A stretch of DNA of 64,000 bases from Brachypodium distachyon (GCF_000005505.3 NC_016133.3:2232001-2296000); one strand, 5' to 3'; counted from the stretch's first letter, positions 22,109 to 35,735 are shown. Numbers and translations: made by a program. The notes: generated by a model from the sequence alone, not told the origin.

Positions 22109-25100
22109 ATGGACCTCGCCTTGGGTGCCATGGGTTCCCTCCTCCCCAAGCTGGGCGAGCTCCTCAGTGAAGAGTACAAGATGCAGACCGGCGTCAAGAA
22201 AGACGTAGAGTCTTTCTCATCGGAGCTGGCCAGCATGCGCGCCGCCCTCCACAGGCTTGCGGAGGTGCCAAGGGAGCAGCTCGACGAGGAGGTCAAGCTC
22301 TGGGCCGGCGAGGTCCAGGAGCTGTCCTACGACATGGAAGATGTCGTCGATGATCTCCTCGCGTCAATGGTTCCCAGACCGATGCTGACATGGACGCCTT
22401 CAAGGAGCTCGTGGCCAAGATGACAGGATTGTTCAAGAAGGGCAAGGCCCGCCGCCAGATCGCCACCGCGATCAAGGAGATCAAGAAGCAAGTTCAGGAT
22501 GTCGCCGCCCGACATGAGAGGTATAAAGCTGATGGTGTTTTTGCTAATCTCCGTGGTGCAGCAACAAGGATCACTACCGTTGACCCTCTCCTGGTGGCTC
22601 TGTACGAAGACAAGCAAAGGCTTGTTGGGATTAATAAGGCAAGGGACCAGCTAATTGAGAGGCTCCGTATGGATTATGATGTATCCAGTCAGCCGAAGAT
22701 ACTGTCCATTGTTGGCTTCGGAGGGTTGGGTAAAACAACTCTTGCAAAGGCGGTGTATGATAAGCTGAAGCCAGAATTTGATTGTGTGGCTTTCGTGTCG
22801 GTATCTCGGTTTCCAGATCTGAAGAAAGTTTTCAGGGACCTTCTCTTTGAAGTTGACAAGAAAAAGTATAACAGTATGAGCGGGGTGTTAACTTTGGATG
22901 AAAAGCAGCTCATTGACGAACTCCGAGAATCTCTAGGGACCAAGAGGTACATACACTTCCCAAGTTCATAGAGATATAAGAGAAAGAGATACTATGATTT
23001 CCAAGCATGGATAGAATCACTAGTTCTTTTGGCCTATTGTATTCCCTCAAAAAAGTTCAATTTCCCACCCCCAATCCATCGTGCATGTACATGCGTTTAA
23101 GTATCTATGGATATGCCATCAGTAGATCTTGCAAGTACATTAACTTCTAACTAAAAGTCTATAAGTACATTTAAAGTTCTTTATACCACTTGGTTGGTAA
23201 GGCATACATATCGGTGAACAAAGTTTGGATACAAACGGTGCATAACATGTTACCCAAACTTTTTTTTGCTTTTTTTGGAAAAATCTCCTTTGTAGTGTAG
23301 AATGAATGGCAAATTTTCTTTAGGTTTGCTCAAGTTTGCTTCTTGTTTTTGTAGGTTCCTCCTCATTGTTGATGATATATGGGATGTAGAAGCATGGAAA
23401 TCAATCAAATTTGCTTTGATGGGCGGTAAATGTGGAAGTAAAATAATTACTACAACCCGCAATGTGAGCGTCTCTAAAGAATGCTGCTCCTATAATGATG
23501 ATACGGTTTATAACATGAAGCCTCTTTCTGAACACGACTCTCAAAGGCTCTTCTATAATAGAATATTCCCAAGAGATAATATATGTCCTCCTGAATTCAA
23601 GCAAGTATCTGCTGATATATTGAAGAAATGTGGCGGGGTACCATTGGCAATTATTTCTCTAGCCAGTTATCTAGCTAGTAATCAGCAGATAAAACCAATG
23701 AATCAATGGCTTGGTTTGCTCAACTCTATTGGAACCGGACTTCAAAAAGGTGATACTAATTTGGAGGAGATGAGGAGGATATTATCATTTAGCTATTATG
23801 ATCTCCCCTCTCATCTGAAGACTTGTTTATTATATTTAAGCATATTTCCAGAAGACTGTCAGATTGACAAAGATCGGTTGATAAGGAGATGGATAGCTGA
23901 AGGTTTTATCCAAGGTGAAAAATTATTCGAGCTCGCAGAGAGTTACTTTAATGAGCTTATCAACAGAAGCATGATCCGACCGATAGATATTGATGCTGAA
24001 GGCCGAGCTAATGGTTGTCTAGTGCATGACATGATGCTTGATCTTATATGTGATTTGTCAAGTGAAGATAATTTTGTTACGATATTGGATGTTATCAAGG
24101 GAGACAAACCTTTGGAAAGAAGGGTCGCAGGCTATCCCTCCAAAAGAGCATGACAGAGCGCACAAGCACTCTGCTGACTACCACGAGCATGTCACAAGTG
24201 AGATCCTTCACCATTTTTGGTCCTGCTATTAATCAGATGTTTTCGCTTTCAAGATTCAGAGTTTTACGTGTATTGGATCTAGGATATTGTTATCTTTCTG
24301 GAGCTTGGTATCATAATCTTGGGTGCTTATTACACCTGAGGTACCTAGGACTAAGAGAAACTTGTATGGCCTATGACTATGAGGTCATGATAGAAATAGG
24401 AAAGCTACAGTCCTTGGAGATATTGGACTTGCGTGGAGGATATTTATTCGAATTCCCAGCGAGTTTTTTTTGTCTCAAGAATCTGGTAAATGCCTGTACT
24501 TTGAAGGTTATTTGCCTGTAAATGTGCCAGTAGAGATTACGAAGCTGACATCCCTCGAAGAGCTGACTGGAGTAGTATTCACAAAAGGAGAAGATGAGGA
24601 GGGCAACGTGGATTATGATGTGGAAGCGCTGCGCAACCTGACCCATCTGAGGGTGCTCTCCTTCTGGTGGCCATCATCAGGTCTTCCTCTCAAGAAAATT
24701 GTTATTTTGGTGAAGCTGCTAGGCAAACTGGACGAACTAGAGAGTCTAAAGATCATTCATGATGAGCTAATTGCCAGAGAGTTTTTGTTATCTCAGAAAT
24801 CTTGTCTGCTTGTACTTCGAAGATAGTCTGCCTGCAATTGTGCCAGTGGGGATTAGGAATCTGACATCCCTCGAAGAGCTGACTGGAGTTGTATTCACGA
24901 AAGATGGCATGCATGATAATGTGGAAGCATTGTGCAACCTGACCCGGCTGAGGGTGCTCTCCTTCTTCTGGTCATCATCAAGGTGTCCTCCTGAGGAAGT
25001 TGTTATTTTGGTTAAACGCCTAGGTGAATTGCACAAACTACAGAGGCTAAAAATTATTACTCGTATTGGTAATATGGACGGTGATCCCATGCGGGTTACC

Positions 25101-25817
25101 TGGTTGCCCCCTCCACACCTCCGCAGACTTGAGTTGCAGCTTGAGTTTCAGACACTGCCAACATGGATCAGCTCTTCATGGCTTCCCAGCCTCTCCTACC
25201 TGGACATAAATGTATACGAACTGGAATTGGATGATATTCAGATCCTTGGGACTCTGCCAGTTCTTCGTTATGTGCACCTGCGATCACCAACGGGTTTCGG
25301 CATTGCTATCAGAGAAGAGCCCGAAGGAATGCAAAGGTCGACAATGTTCATGCTCAGTGCCAGTGCATTCCCTTGCGCAAGAGAGTGTCGCTTTGAAGGG
25401 TTTATATTGGTGCCATAGATGTTCGCTCCAGGAGCCATGCCCATGGTTCGGTCCCTTGGATTGTGCCTCCAAGTGTCGGATATCTTGGATGGTACTGGCG
25501 GTCACTTGGACTTGAGCATAAGGAACCTCCCTTCGCTCGAGAAATTATCCGTCCACCTTAGTGAGGAGGAATTATCTGTCGACCTTGGTGAGGAGGAATT
25601 CATTTTACCAAAAAAAAAAAGAGAAGAATACAGGGTGGGGGTGAGGTGTCATGAAGCCCACACAGCGTTGAAGACAGCAATGCGCACCACCCCAACCATC
25701 CCAGTATTTTTATTTGCTCCGGCGTGGACAAGGTTAATTCTTCTCACTATAATTTTCTCAATCTCTTATTCAGTACCTGATGGAGTATTTGATATTCGAT
25801 GGACTATCGATGGATAG
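22109..25817 (+). pseudogene. CC-NBS-LRR disease-resistance gene, broken
   Basis: NLR immune receptor type. An Rx-N-like coiled-coil domain begins at 22109 (YDMEDVVDDLL). The NB-ARC domain has a P-loop GFGGLGKTTLAKAVY and, after an intron at 22947-23354, kinase-2 FLLIVDDIWD, RNBS-B GSKIITTTRN, the GLPL-like CGGVPLAI, LSIFPEDCQI and the MHD-like VHDMMLDLI. LRRs follow to 25817. The frame breaks at about 22355-22360, 24126-24128, 24484-24492 and 24760-24780, and there is an in-frame TAG at 25416-25418. A block of about 280 bp of the LRR region is duplicated (24470-24757 and 24783-25053). The breaks make a functional full-length receptor unlikely. A sequence error could explain one but hardly all. 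Confidence 0.9.
24470..25053 (+). repeat. Internal LRR-segment duplication in the NLR
   Basis: Two diverged copies of one segment in direct order. Shared landmarks are the stretch encoding LTSLEELTGVVFTK (about 24548 and 24862), the NLTHLRVLSF/NLTRLRVLSF stretch, and VILVKLLGKL/VILVKRLGEL. The copies are joined out of frame near 24770. Confidence 0.85.
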
Positions 25818-28058
25818 AGCTCAGTAGTGATTAGTAAATCTGTTGTTGAATTTTTGTGATGTAACCTTATTTGAACGATCACTTTATGATGTGGTCTTGT
25901 TTGACTACTTCAAATTTCTGTAGAACATGAATACTTTTTCTGTCATGACATCTTATTATTGCAAATCTGATTCAATTACTCAAAATACTTGATAACTTAA
26001 AACATGATTCAAATTACACTTGAACATTTGAAAACTGAGGATATGATTTGAATAACTACAGAATTCAAGAACTCAATATAGTTTCATCGGCAATATCATT
26101 GTCACATGTGACATGTGAAACTAATTGGCATACTCTTGCCTTCTCAATCTAGACATAGATAAGCCATGTGTTAAAAACATACCTTCCTTGAGTGAAGTAG
26201 CTACCGTGTCAGGAACATGCTGAATGGCAACAAATCTCTCAATCACCTCCCCTCTCGTTTGTTGCTATACCTACGTATGACAAAGGAGCGTGATTAGTAC
26301 GTAACAATCTTGAGCAAATAATAAGACAACAAAACACAAGTACAAGAACCATACCTAAAACACATAGCCATTTGCTCTAGTTGAAGGACAGCCAGACTCT
26401 GCTTCAACCTCTGCCTCTCAGATATGGCTGTTTTGTGATGCATAGATAAGTCATCTTTCTCTTGAAACTAATTTGAATCAACAAATTATGGACACCAGAG
26501 GCGCAGAGTTGGGGGCAGCGGGCTACCGATTCACAGAGCTGCCGATTCAGGAAGTGGGGGGGGGGGGGGGGGGGGGGGGACGGTCGCCGGTCGCGAACTC
26601 GTGGTAGACGGCCAGCGAGTCCCTGACGCCTGACCGAGCGGGCGGCGGGGCGGAGCCAGCGGAGGAGGCGGGGCACCATCCAGGGCCCAGGTGCCCAGCA
26701 ACCCAGGCCGTGCGGTGGCCGGCGTCCGGCGGCGGCGCTGCTGCGCTCTCTCGACCTCTCCCTCGATTCTCTGCTCGATTTTTTTTTTACGGACTCTGCT
26801 CCATTGAACTGGGCCGTGCGTTCTGGTTCGTTGGGCCAAGGCTGGGCAAACGGGTGGGCTGCGTGCGCCCCAGGCCAGAGCCCAAATTTGTACGACCCGG
26901 GCTAAAGAAATTGGCTACCACCCGGGCCGTGGGCCGGGATTCCTGGGGCCCAGCTCTGTATCTTCCGGACGAAACATGTTGTTTCGGCGGAGTCCCTTGG
27001 GGAAATCGCCCAAATTACAGTCTCTGGAAATCTGCTCTCGTTTCGTTCCTTTCATGTAGTATGCGCCGGCCAGCAGCAGTAGGTTTTGATGGGTTAACGA
27101 CTAATTGCAAGGAATGGCAATTGGCGGTGCGTGTGTCCCACAAATCCTGAGAGGTGATGGCCGATGAGTTTTCATGGAGGGAGCTAGCTGATCCATACCA
27201 TTCCCAGGATAGATTTTGAGGAGTAGCCGTGGCCCATCATCATCCTCATACTATTTTTATGATATCATTTAAAGCATTTATCACATGGAAGATAATACGA
27301 GTATGTTTATTTAAGAGCTCTTTTACGGTACTCTGTAATAAATATGAGCCGTCTATCTAGTACTATCTATTAAATTAGAGTTGGTGATTGTCGCAGGCGC
27401 CGTACATCACCTTTCATTAAATTTACATGAGTATGCCACCGCGCCCCCTCATGTACGCCCCGATGCAAAATGTAGTTATATATAACCAGGCCGGCCACCG
27501 CAGAATTAATTAAAGAGTAATTTCACAAAACCACAGGTTTAATTTGAGGCAGGCATCTCAACAAGCCGTCACTTTTGCTAATTTTGTCCGCAAAATCACA
27601 TGTTTTGTGTCCAATTGTCTCACATCATCCAAAACAACGGTTTAAACGCATTTGATGGTATTTCTTACATGTGGATCCCGCATGTCAGTCGTTGCGTCTT
27701 TTTCGTTGAGCCCCTCACCTTTTTCTTTTTTTTTTCCTCAAAACAGGTGGTCGTATGAAATTTACCGTTCATTAAATTTGGACGTACCTACATAAAGCTA
27801 CATGCATATAGTACAATACTCGATATTAGTCGATACGATCGATCTCACTGCCGGCCGGCCGTACGTCCTGCGATGGACGTTCCTGATCGATCGACGCGCC
27901 CCCGTACGTGTCAGCCAATTAATCTGTGCTACTCACGCTAGTTTCGTTAGCTCGGGTGTTATAAATGCAAGCGCTGAGAAAGAAAGCAGAAGCAAACGTT
28001 AGCAGCTACGGAGAGTGAGAGAGCGCTAATTAACAAGCTAATTAAGCTAGCAGGCGGG
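25818..28058. other. Intergenic region before OSC1
   Basis: About 2.2 kb without a supported gene. 26480-27170 is GC-rich and includes a run of about 22 G at 26557-26579; its open frames show no motif. 27512-27720 (starting GTAATTTCACAAAACCACAGG) resembles one end of a MULE-type repeat common in grasses, but no partner end is seen. The last 200 bp should hold the OSC1 promoter and 5' UTR. Confidence 0.45.
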
Positions 28059-31000
28059 ATGTGGAGGCTGAAGGTCGGGGAGGGCGGCGGCGGCGGGTCG
28101 TCGGCGTGGCTGCGGTCGACGAACGGGTTCCTGGGCCGGGCCGTGTGGGAGTTCGACGCCGGCGCCGGCACGCCGGAGGAGCGGGCCCAGGTGGAGACGC
28201 TGCGCCGGGAGTTCGCCGACGGCCGCTTCCGGCGCAGGGAGTCCGCCGACCTCCTCTTGCGCCTGCAGGTAATGCACCTGCATGCATCTGTGTTTGAATA
28301 TATATCGGTTTTGCTATTTTAAGTCCATTAAAAATAGCTATTTTTAATTAAGTCGATGTTAATAACCATTTTGATTCGCGAAAGACTTGTGCAGGCGCAA
28401 ATAATGAGAATACATAAGCGGAATGGTTAATAATTCTTGATTGGGAAATATATACTCCAAGAAAGACATGCACGGGCAAACTGGCTCTTCAATATTATGC
28501 TACTAGCTAGTAGCCTGTGCAAACTAATGGAAAAGGGCATGCATGCATGTATGCGCACGGAGCTTAATTACCTTGGTTACGCTTTTACAAAATGATGATC
28601 TGCCGTACGTACATAGTGAAATACACGCGCGCTTGCAGCATGTCAGATCCTGTCCGGGAAATTCTACATCTGCCATCCAAATTAATCTATTAATCTATTA
28701 ATACGTGGCTAGTAAGATATGAAACCACAAGTAATATAAAGTGCGTATCTTTGTAACAAATTAACGATACTAATTTCATGACATATAAATCACATCTTAA
28801 CATAATAATATTTGGTCAAATCCTCGTCTTATAACATATTTCAAGAAACGGATCGGAGTATGCACGAATAAATGAACTAAGTCCGATCATCTATATATAT
28901 TTTTTCTTTATTGTTTGCAGTATGCCAAACAAAACCAGCAACACCAGCTGCAGGAAGATGGTGATCTCGGGCGTCGTCGTCTGCCTCCCATGAGAAAACT
29001 CAAGGAGGAGGACGAGGTCACCGACGAGGTCACGCTGGCATCGCTGCGGCGAGCCCTCGACCAGTTCTCCTCGCTGCAATCGGGCGATGGCTGCTGGCCC
29101 GGCGACTTCAGTGGGATCATGTTCATCATGCCCGGCTTGGTCCGTATGACTTAATTAATTAAATCATTTCTTTATGATACTTGCATTTATATGCTGGAGA
29201 TCAAGATTTTATATATCGGTCTTTTCGCAGATATTTGCTCTACATGTCACTAGGTCGATCGGCACCGTGTTGTCGCCAGAGCATCGGCGAGAGATACTGC
29301 GCTACATTTACAACCATCAGGTATACGTATATGAATTTCGTATGTGTGTAGGTTTACTGGAATCAACGTGCAGATATATATTTTGCCTAAATATATCGTT
29401 ATTTCTGGCAATCCATCCTTTTATTTTATCTATTTTAAACATGTTTTTAGAACGAAGACGGAGGATGGGGCACGTTGGTCTTGGGCTCGAGCAGCATGTT
29501 CGGCACGTGCTCAAACTACATCACCCTAAGGCTCCTCGGCGAGGAGCTAGATGGGAATTCTTCGTTGGCGCGGGGACGTGGCTGGATATTATCCCACGGC
29601 GGCGCGACTCTTGTGCCGCAGTGGGGCAAGATATGGCTCTCGGTACCTATAAATACAAACTAATAATCTCCCTAAAAAAACAAACTAATAATCATTTTAT
29701 ATTTTGTAAATATATACGGTAGTAATAATTAAGAGGCAATGTCTTAACACATATAACACTAGGGACATTATGTGGAGTAATTTCATGACTTTCCTTCTTA
29801 CTACTCCTGTTTTGCTGAAGATACTTGGGGTGTACGATTGGTCCGGGAATAATCCGATCTTCCCAGAACTATGGTTGGCGCCACAATTCCTCCCGTTCCA
29901 TCCAGGCATGATTGTTAATTTGGACTACATGAATTAACACGCGCGCGCCCACACACACACACACATATATAAATCAAATAAAAAAACAAAGTAAAGAAGG
30001 TTGTTAAATTGGTGTGCAGGGAAATTCTGGTGCCTGTGCCGTTTGGTGTACCTCCCCATGGCGTATCTGTACGGGAAGAGATTCGTGGGGCCCGTCACGC
30101 CGACGGTTCTTGCAATAAGGGAGGAGATCTACGACATCCCCTACCACACGGTTGACTGGGGCCAGGCTCGTAACGCCTGTGCAAAGGTTTGTTTGTTGAA
30201 TTTTAATCCGTACCTCCTTTAAAGAAAGAAAATCATTTTCAGGCTGGACCTGGACACATTTTTCATGGCTTTGTTAAAAGGTTCTCTCTATCACTCTATG
30301 GGGCCTGGGTATATTTCTTATGTCGGGGATTTTGTGGGCTGCTTAGCAATGGGCTGCAAGTTTATCTGACCCATTGCTATAACGATCGTAGTCCTGACTG
30401 AAGTGGGCCTTGAACCATAGAATGGGCTGTTCGTTTGGGCTGGTTGATTTAATTGAGCCCGTTGGCGCAATAGTTTCAGTTGCATTTTAGAGTGAGCAGT
30501 TGAGAAGTCGTCATGGCGTGCGCCGCCGCCGCCGCCGAAACGGCGCTTCGCCGGCCCCTTCCCCCGGCCAATGGCGCTTCGCCGGCGTCTCTTATGAGCC
30601 TTCTCCAGCAACACCGTACCCTCTCTCTCTCTCTCAACACACACACGCACACATTTAACGGAGTTTGATTCATTCCTAATTGCCGCTAGATTTTCTTAAA
30701 AAAAAGATTGACCCACCTGATGAACTGCATTATTATTAAGCATTAGCAAACCCTATTTTCACTTGATGAACTGCTTTAACCAACCACCTGTTTTCATTTT
30801 TGGCAATCCATGCCAGGAGGACCTTCTGTGTCCACGTACAGCGTTGCAGAATGCTGTGTGGACTTCACTCTACAAGTGTGTGGAGCCAGTCCTGAGCAGC
30901 TGGCCAATCAACAAGCTGAGGGAGAGAGCTCTGAAAAACCTCATGGAGCACATCCATTACGAGGATGAGAACACGCAGTACCTCTGCATATGCTCTGTTA

Positions 31001-34000
31001 GCAAGGTAACCTGAAATGGTCCAATTTCCTATTCTCTTGCCTAATTGCAGGGGCATGCCTGTTTTTGGCGTGATATCACAGAAGTATGATACCTTTATCT
31101 ACGGTGTATTTTGATGTTTAGGCTCTGAACATGGTCTGCTGCTGGGATGAAAATCCGAATTCGGAAGCGTTCAAGCGGCATCTTGCAAGGGTACCTGATT
31201 TCTTGTGGCTCTCGGAAGATGGCATGAAGGCGCAGGTTCGATTTTTCATCTTTTTGTAGAAATTGAAGAAGAAACTGGAATTATCTATGGTGTCTTACAG
31301 TCTCAATCTTAGGTGTATGATGGCTGCCAGAGCTGGGAGACATCTCTCATAATTCAATCAGTTTGCGCTACTGATCTCGTTAGTGAGTATGGTCCAACTA
31401 TGGAGAGAGCCAATGCGTTCATGAAAAATTCACAGGTTATTTGTTACCTTCTAATCATCTGTGTCGGTAAACTAACCATTACAGAAAACTCTAACAAAAT
31501 GTGAATGTTCATACCTGAAGGTTCTATGGAATCATCCCGGTGACCCAAGCTATTCACACCGCCACAGATCGAAGGGTTCATGGACTCTTTCAAGTGCTGA
31601 CAATGGATGGACTGTATCTGACACTACCGCAGAAGCACTTAAGGTCGTCGAAATTTTCTGTTACTTTTTTTGTCTTACTATGAACAGGTGAAATTCATCA
31701 TTACCTAAGTACCAGTAAACTTAGTAAGTGGAAGAACATATAACAAGATCTTTAACTGATAGAATGCTCACTATGGTCAGTTGTTGTCTGTTGATCCCCT
31801 ATGTTTTTTATTTTGTCCATGCAAGAAAACCTTACATAATTTCATCCTCAGGCCGTACTGTTGCTGTCAAGGATTTCTAGCAAGCTCGTTGGGGACCCAA
31901 TAGAAAGAGAAAGGGTGCATGATGCTGTTGATTGCCTTCTATCTTTTGTGGTAAGAATTCTTCAAGAAAAGTCATGTAACATGATTTTGCAATTTTCGTC
32001 GAGTAGCATTTGTTTGTTGTCTTTGTATTCCTATGAAACATCTGGTCTTCTGTGCTGAAAATTACAACAGTGTACAAATAGTTAAGTGTATGTATGCAAT
32101 GAAATCCAAATGTTACTAGTTGTGTATAGTGAATAGATATGAATATGAATGCATCTGTCTCACCAAACTTATAGTGACAAAATGCATCTGAATAACTTGG
32201 CAACCTTAGTTTATGAATGTGGTGAAGTCAAACTACAGGTCTCACGGTTTGCACATTTTCCTCGCCTATGGATAGCCAATTAATAGAATTGGCAATTATT
32301 ATTGAACGGTCAGTGTTGTTGGCCGTTGCCATACCATGCATGTCACAGCCATTCTAATTTTTGCTGTGTTTGTTGGCATTGCTTGTTCTAAGTTGTCAAG
32401 GTCACCTGTTTAACAACTACATTTTCTGTTGTAGAACAAAGATGGTACCTTTTCTACATATGAATGTAAAAGAACTTCTGCCTGGATAGAGGTGAGCTTT
32501 AACAGGATGCTACTCATTTGCTTTATGAATGGAGAGTTAACTATTGATATTTAGAGATAACTCCATTACTTTTGTACATCAAACATGGTTTTCCAGTTTA
32601 ACATATTTTCATCTCGTTTCTGGTTCAACTATATTATCATGTTCTTTTCTAGTATTAACAGATTTCAGCTCGGTATTAAAATACTTGAGCAATATGTGAT
32701 TGTAAACTTTTGAATCTTTATTATTTTGCACCTGTATGTTTTGATGTTCTTATATTCCAGAATTATCCTTGTGTAACTCATATTCTGAGTTTTTCTAGCC
32801 ATTAACATGGTTCTGTTTTTATAATCCAGATCCTCAATCCTTGTGAGAGTTTTCCAAACATGATCATCGATCATCCGTAAGTAATTAAAATAAAACGATG
32901 TTTGGATGAAACCTGCTAACACCTTTTCCATTTCAACTAGAGAAACAAACTCATAGTGTGTGATCAAAATTGGCAGATATCCGGAGTGCACCTCCTCTGT
33001 GCTTCAAGCCCTGGTGCTGTTCAAAGAACAACATTCTGGTTATCGTACTAAGGAGATAGAAAAATGTATCACAAATGCCGCAAAGTTTATTGAGAGCAGA
33101 CAAGGAGAAGATGGTTCATGGTGTGTTTTAAAATGCCGCATTTACTGACTCACAGTACTTTTTTTTCACTGATCTACTTTAATAATTCATAACACAATAA
33201 GTTCTTCTTTGGCAGGCTAGGCACCTGGGGTGTGTGCTTCACCTATTGGGCGTTCTTTTCAGTTAAAGCATTAGTCGCAGCTGGAAGAACGTATGAGAAC
33301 AGTTCTTCCATCAGGAAGGCATGCCACTTTATATTATCAAAGCAGCTCAAAACTGGTGGATGGGGAGAAAGTCATGTCTCTAATGAAACAAAGGTAAAAA
33401 AACTGGTGGATGGGGAGAAAGTCATATATGGTTAGTCATTGGATTTTGTTTAATAAATTTGTTTACCTCTATTCAAAGGATGTCCTCCTTTCATTTCATT
33501 AGAAACAATTTCTGCTTCTGTTGTTATTTTATTTAAATAATGCAATTTTGAACTTTGTTTCTTTGAAATATAAATTGCACATGTTTTGTTCCACTTATCA
33601 TTATTCTTGTTCAAAATTTATAAACAGGCTTATGTAAATATTGAAGGTGACCGTGCTCATGCAGTGAATACTGCTTGGGCAATGTTGACTTTAATATATG
33701 CTGGGCAGGTATGTTGTATTGTTCTGTAACATTGTTTGATTTGAGTTGTCACAGGAATATGCTGTATGTTCATCAAATTAAGCTGACGCATTTATATAAA
33801 TTCCAGATTGAACGAAATCCAGCACCACTTCATCGGGCTGCAAAAGAATTGATCAATATGCAGATGGATACAGGAGACTTTCCCCAACAAGTAGGTCTCC
33901 CTTTCATTTGTCCAGACAACGCTATTTTTCAGTATGAAAATATCTTGTTATGTACGGAGTATTCTAGAAAAGAAAAGAAAAACTTGTTATCCTCATTCCA

Positions 34001-34398
34001 GTCTTGAGCAGTTATTCGATGGAATTCTGTGTTAAAGATCACAGTGACCCTATAATATGATGTATTGAGATCAAACGGTAGACAGCGACTAGATAACCAC
34101 ATGCTAAAAAAGTTTCCGGATCTTGATGCATCAAACGGTCAAACCAGACCTAGCCAGCTGCACATCAACTCTTTCTTCAGGGACTTCTGAACCAACAGCA
34201 TGCTTGAGTTGAGAATTTGCATGTGGTGTCAAGTCTCTGACTTTGCCTGTATTTCCATGACAGGAACACGTCGGATGCTTCAACTGCTCCCTGTTCTTCA
34301 ATTACCCGAACTACCGCAACCTGTTCCCTGTTTGGGCTCTCGGGGAGTACCGTCGTCGTCTTTGCTCGAAAAATATAAACGGGTCTCCATCGTCGTGA
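28059..34398 (+). CDS. Oxidosqualene cyclase 1 (divergent triterpene synthase)
   Basis: Cyclises 2,3-oxidosqualene to a triterpene alcohol at the ER membrane. Eighteen exons: 28059-28268, 28921-29139, 29231-29320, 29451-29642, 29821-29905, 30020-30186, 30817-31005, 31122-31235, 31313-31435, 31521-31643, 31852-31950, 32435-32491, 32830-32876, 32977-33120, 33216-33393, 33628-33708, 33807-33890 and 34264-34398 (778 residues). The start [10 protein letters not shown] matches the family. The catalytic motif is DTTAE (Asp497), with Thr replacing the usual Cys. Upstream the sequence is [11 protein letters not shown], so the CAS1 His477 and Ile481 sites are Asn491 and Val495; the Tyr410 site is kept (Tyr424). 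The usual MWCHCR is FWCLCR and DCPGD is NHPGD. Intron 5 has a GC donor. It is the most diverged of the three cyclases; the product is unknown. Confidence 0.92.
30320..30660. repeat. GC-rich insert in OSC1 intron 6
   Basis: The 630-bp intron carries a block with GCC triplets, a short repeat of GGCGCTTCGCCGGC and a CT run that reads as coding-like but has no family motif. It is probably inserted DNA of unknown origin. Confidence 0.35.
33349..33425 (+). repeat. 27-bp direct repeat across the OSC1 exon 15 / intron 15 junction
   Basis: The sequence AAAACTGGTGGATGGGGAGA plus GAAAGTCAT context at 33349-33375 is repeated at 33399-33425, exactly 50 bp further on. The first copy is coding (TGGWGESH) and the second starts 5 bp into the intron after the donor at 33394. 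Confidence 0.9.
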
Positions 34399-34993
34399 CG
34401 AACAGACAGATGATGTGGCAGGAACACCCAAAGTCAGCTGCAAATGTTGCCCTGATTAAACAACTTAGCTGTATGCATCTCCAAGAAACGAAGCAGAAGG
34501 CTATTCATAGCATTATACTTGTAATACTATATACACTACTGAACTGTAAAGCTAGCTGGAGTATGTATTATAATTCTGATGGCAACTTATATTAATTATA
34601 CTAGTATGATAAACCTGCATGCTCCACCCTTGATCTCGTCTCTGTTGTTAACTGAGTCTGCTCGATGGGGTTTTTATATATATCTCGAACCTATGAGTTT
34701 CTTGATGTCAAATTCTGAGGGTTTTCTAGATGCTGTGACAGCTGTGTTGAGCCATGCTGCACAGGACACTTGCCTGCTTCTTAATTTGTGGCCTAAGCTG
34801 CTCCTTGGATCAATACCTTAGTGGCATGTATATTACAGGAAGCCATCTAGACCAATTATATGAACTTATATGAAACACATTAAAACGTACTACTGTGTTT
34901 ATGCATCCAATATTCTTTAGATCAAAAGGCTACCTTTGTTGGGTCGGTCGGCTTGGTGGCAATCTGTTGGACCACGTGGAAAATTAGGCAGTA

Positions 34994-35075
34994 CTTTCTC
35001 CGATCCTAAATTGTTGTCGTTCTTTTAGTTCAAATTTGCACTAAAACAGCTATAAGAGTTTAGGATCCGAAGGAG
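34994..35075. mobile_element. Short Stowaway-type MITE
   Basis: Inverted ends CTTTCTCCGATCCTAAATTG and TTTAGGATCCGAAGGAG, preceded by TA. It is internally shortened to about 82 bp. Confidence 0.65.
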
Positions 35076-35446
35076 CACAAGCTTTTGACCGCCGGACTGC
35101 ATTTGTTGGGCCTGCTGAGTCTTGAAAGGAGTGCTGTGCCTTACTGCCTTACATATGTAATGAAATTTAGGGCCCATCTTGAATGTGCTTATCTAGGGCC
35201 TGTGCATCAACCGTATAATCCTCTCCAATTTTTTTTTAAACTGTATAACATCGCCTAAATAAAAAGTAAAAGATAACAATTCGATGGAACCGAAAACATA
35301 GAACTGAGATATTGTGAACGGTAAGGTCTCAGGTGAAAACCTCGATTAAGTGAAAACTTAAAAACTTCTATGCTTTACGAAGTATCCGATGAAAGAGATT
35401 GTCCATACAAGGCACTGGAATTTCTATAGGAAGTCTAAGCATATTT

Positions 35447-35735
35447 AGGCCCCCTTTTATTCAAAGGAATTCCAAAGGATTTTTGAAGGATTTCGAATCC
35501 TCAGGAATTTTTCCTACATGGTTCGCTTGATTCAAAGGATTACAAATCATAGGAAATTTTCCTTAGGATTCATTTCTATTAGATTTTGTAGGAAAAATTC
35601 CATCCAATCCAACCTCATTTTAAGAATCCTATGTTTTTCTTGTGCACAATCAAACATCATCTAATTTCTGTAGTACTGAAGATGACATGTCATTTTAACC
35701 CTGTATTTTTTTATTCCTGTGAATTTTCTAAATCT
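35447..35735. mobile_element. Tourist-like (PIF/Harbinger) MITE, partial
   Basis: Begins GGCCCCCTTTTATTCAAAGG and contains inverted internal stretches such as AGGAATTTTTCC and GGAAAATTTCC around GATTCAAAGGATT. This is the common grass pattern for Harbinger-type MITEs. A clean right terminus was not found, so the end is approximate. Confidence 0.55.

Noticed and set aside
26404..27150. Open frames around the G-run before OSC1
   Set aside because: Low-complexity Pro/Gly/Arg products caused by GC-rich simple sequence.
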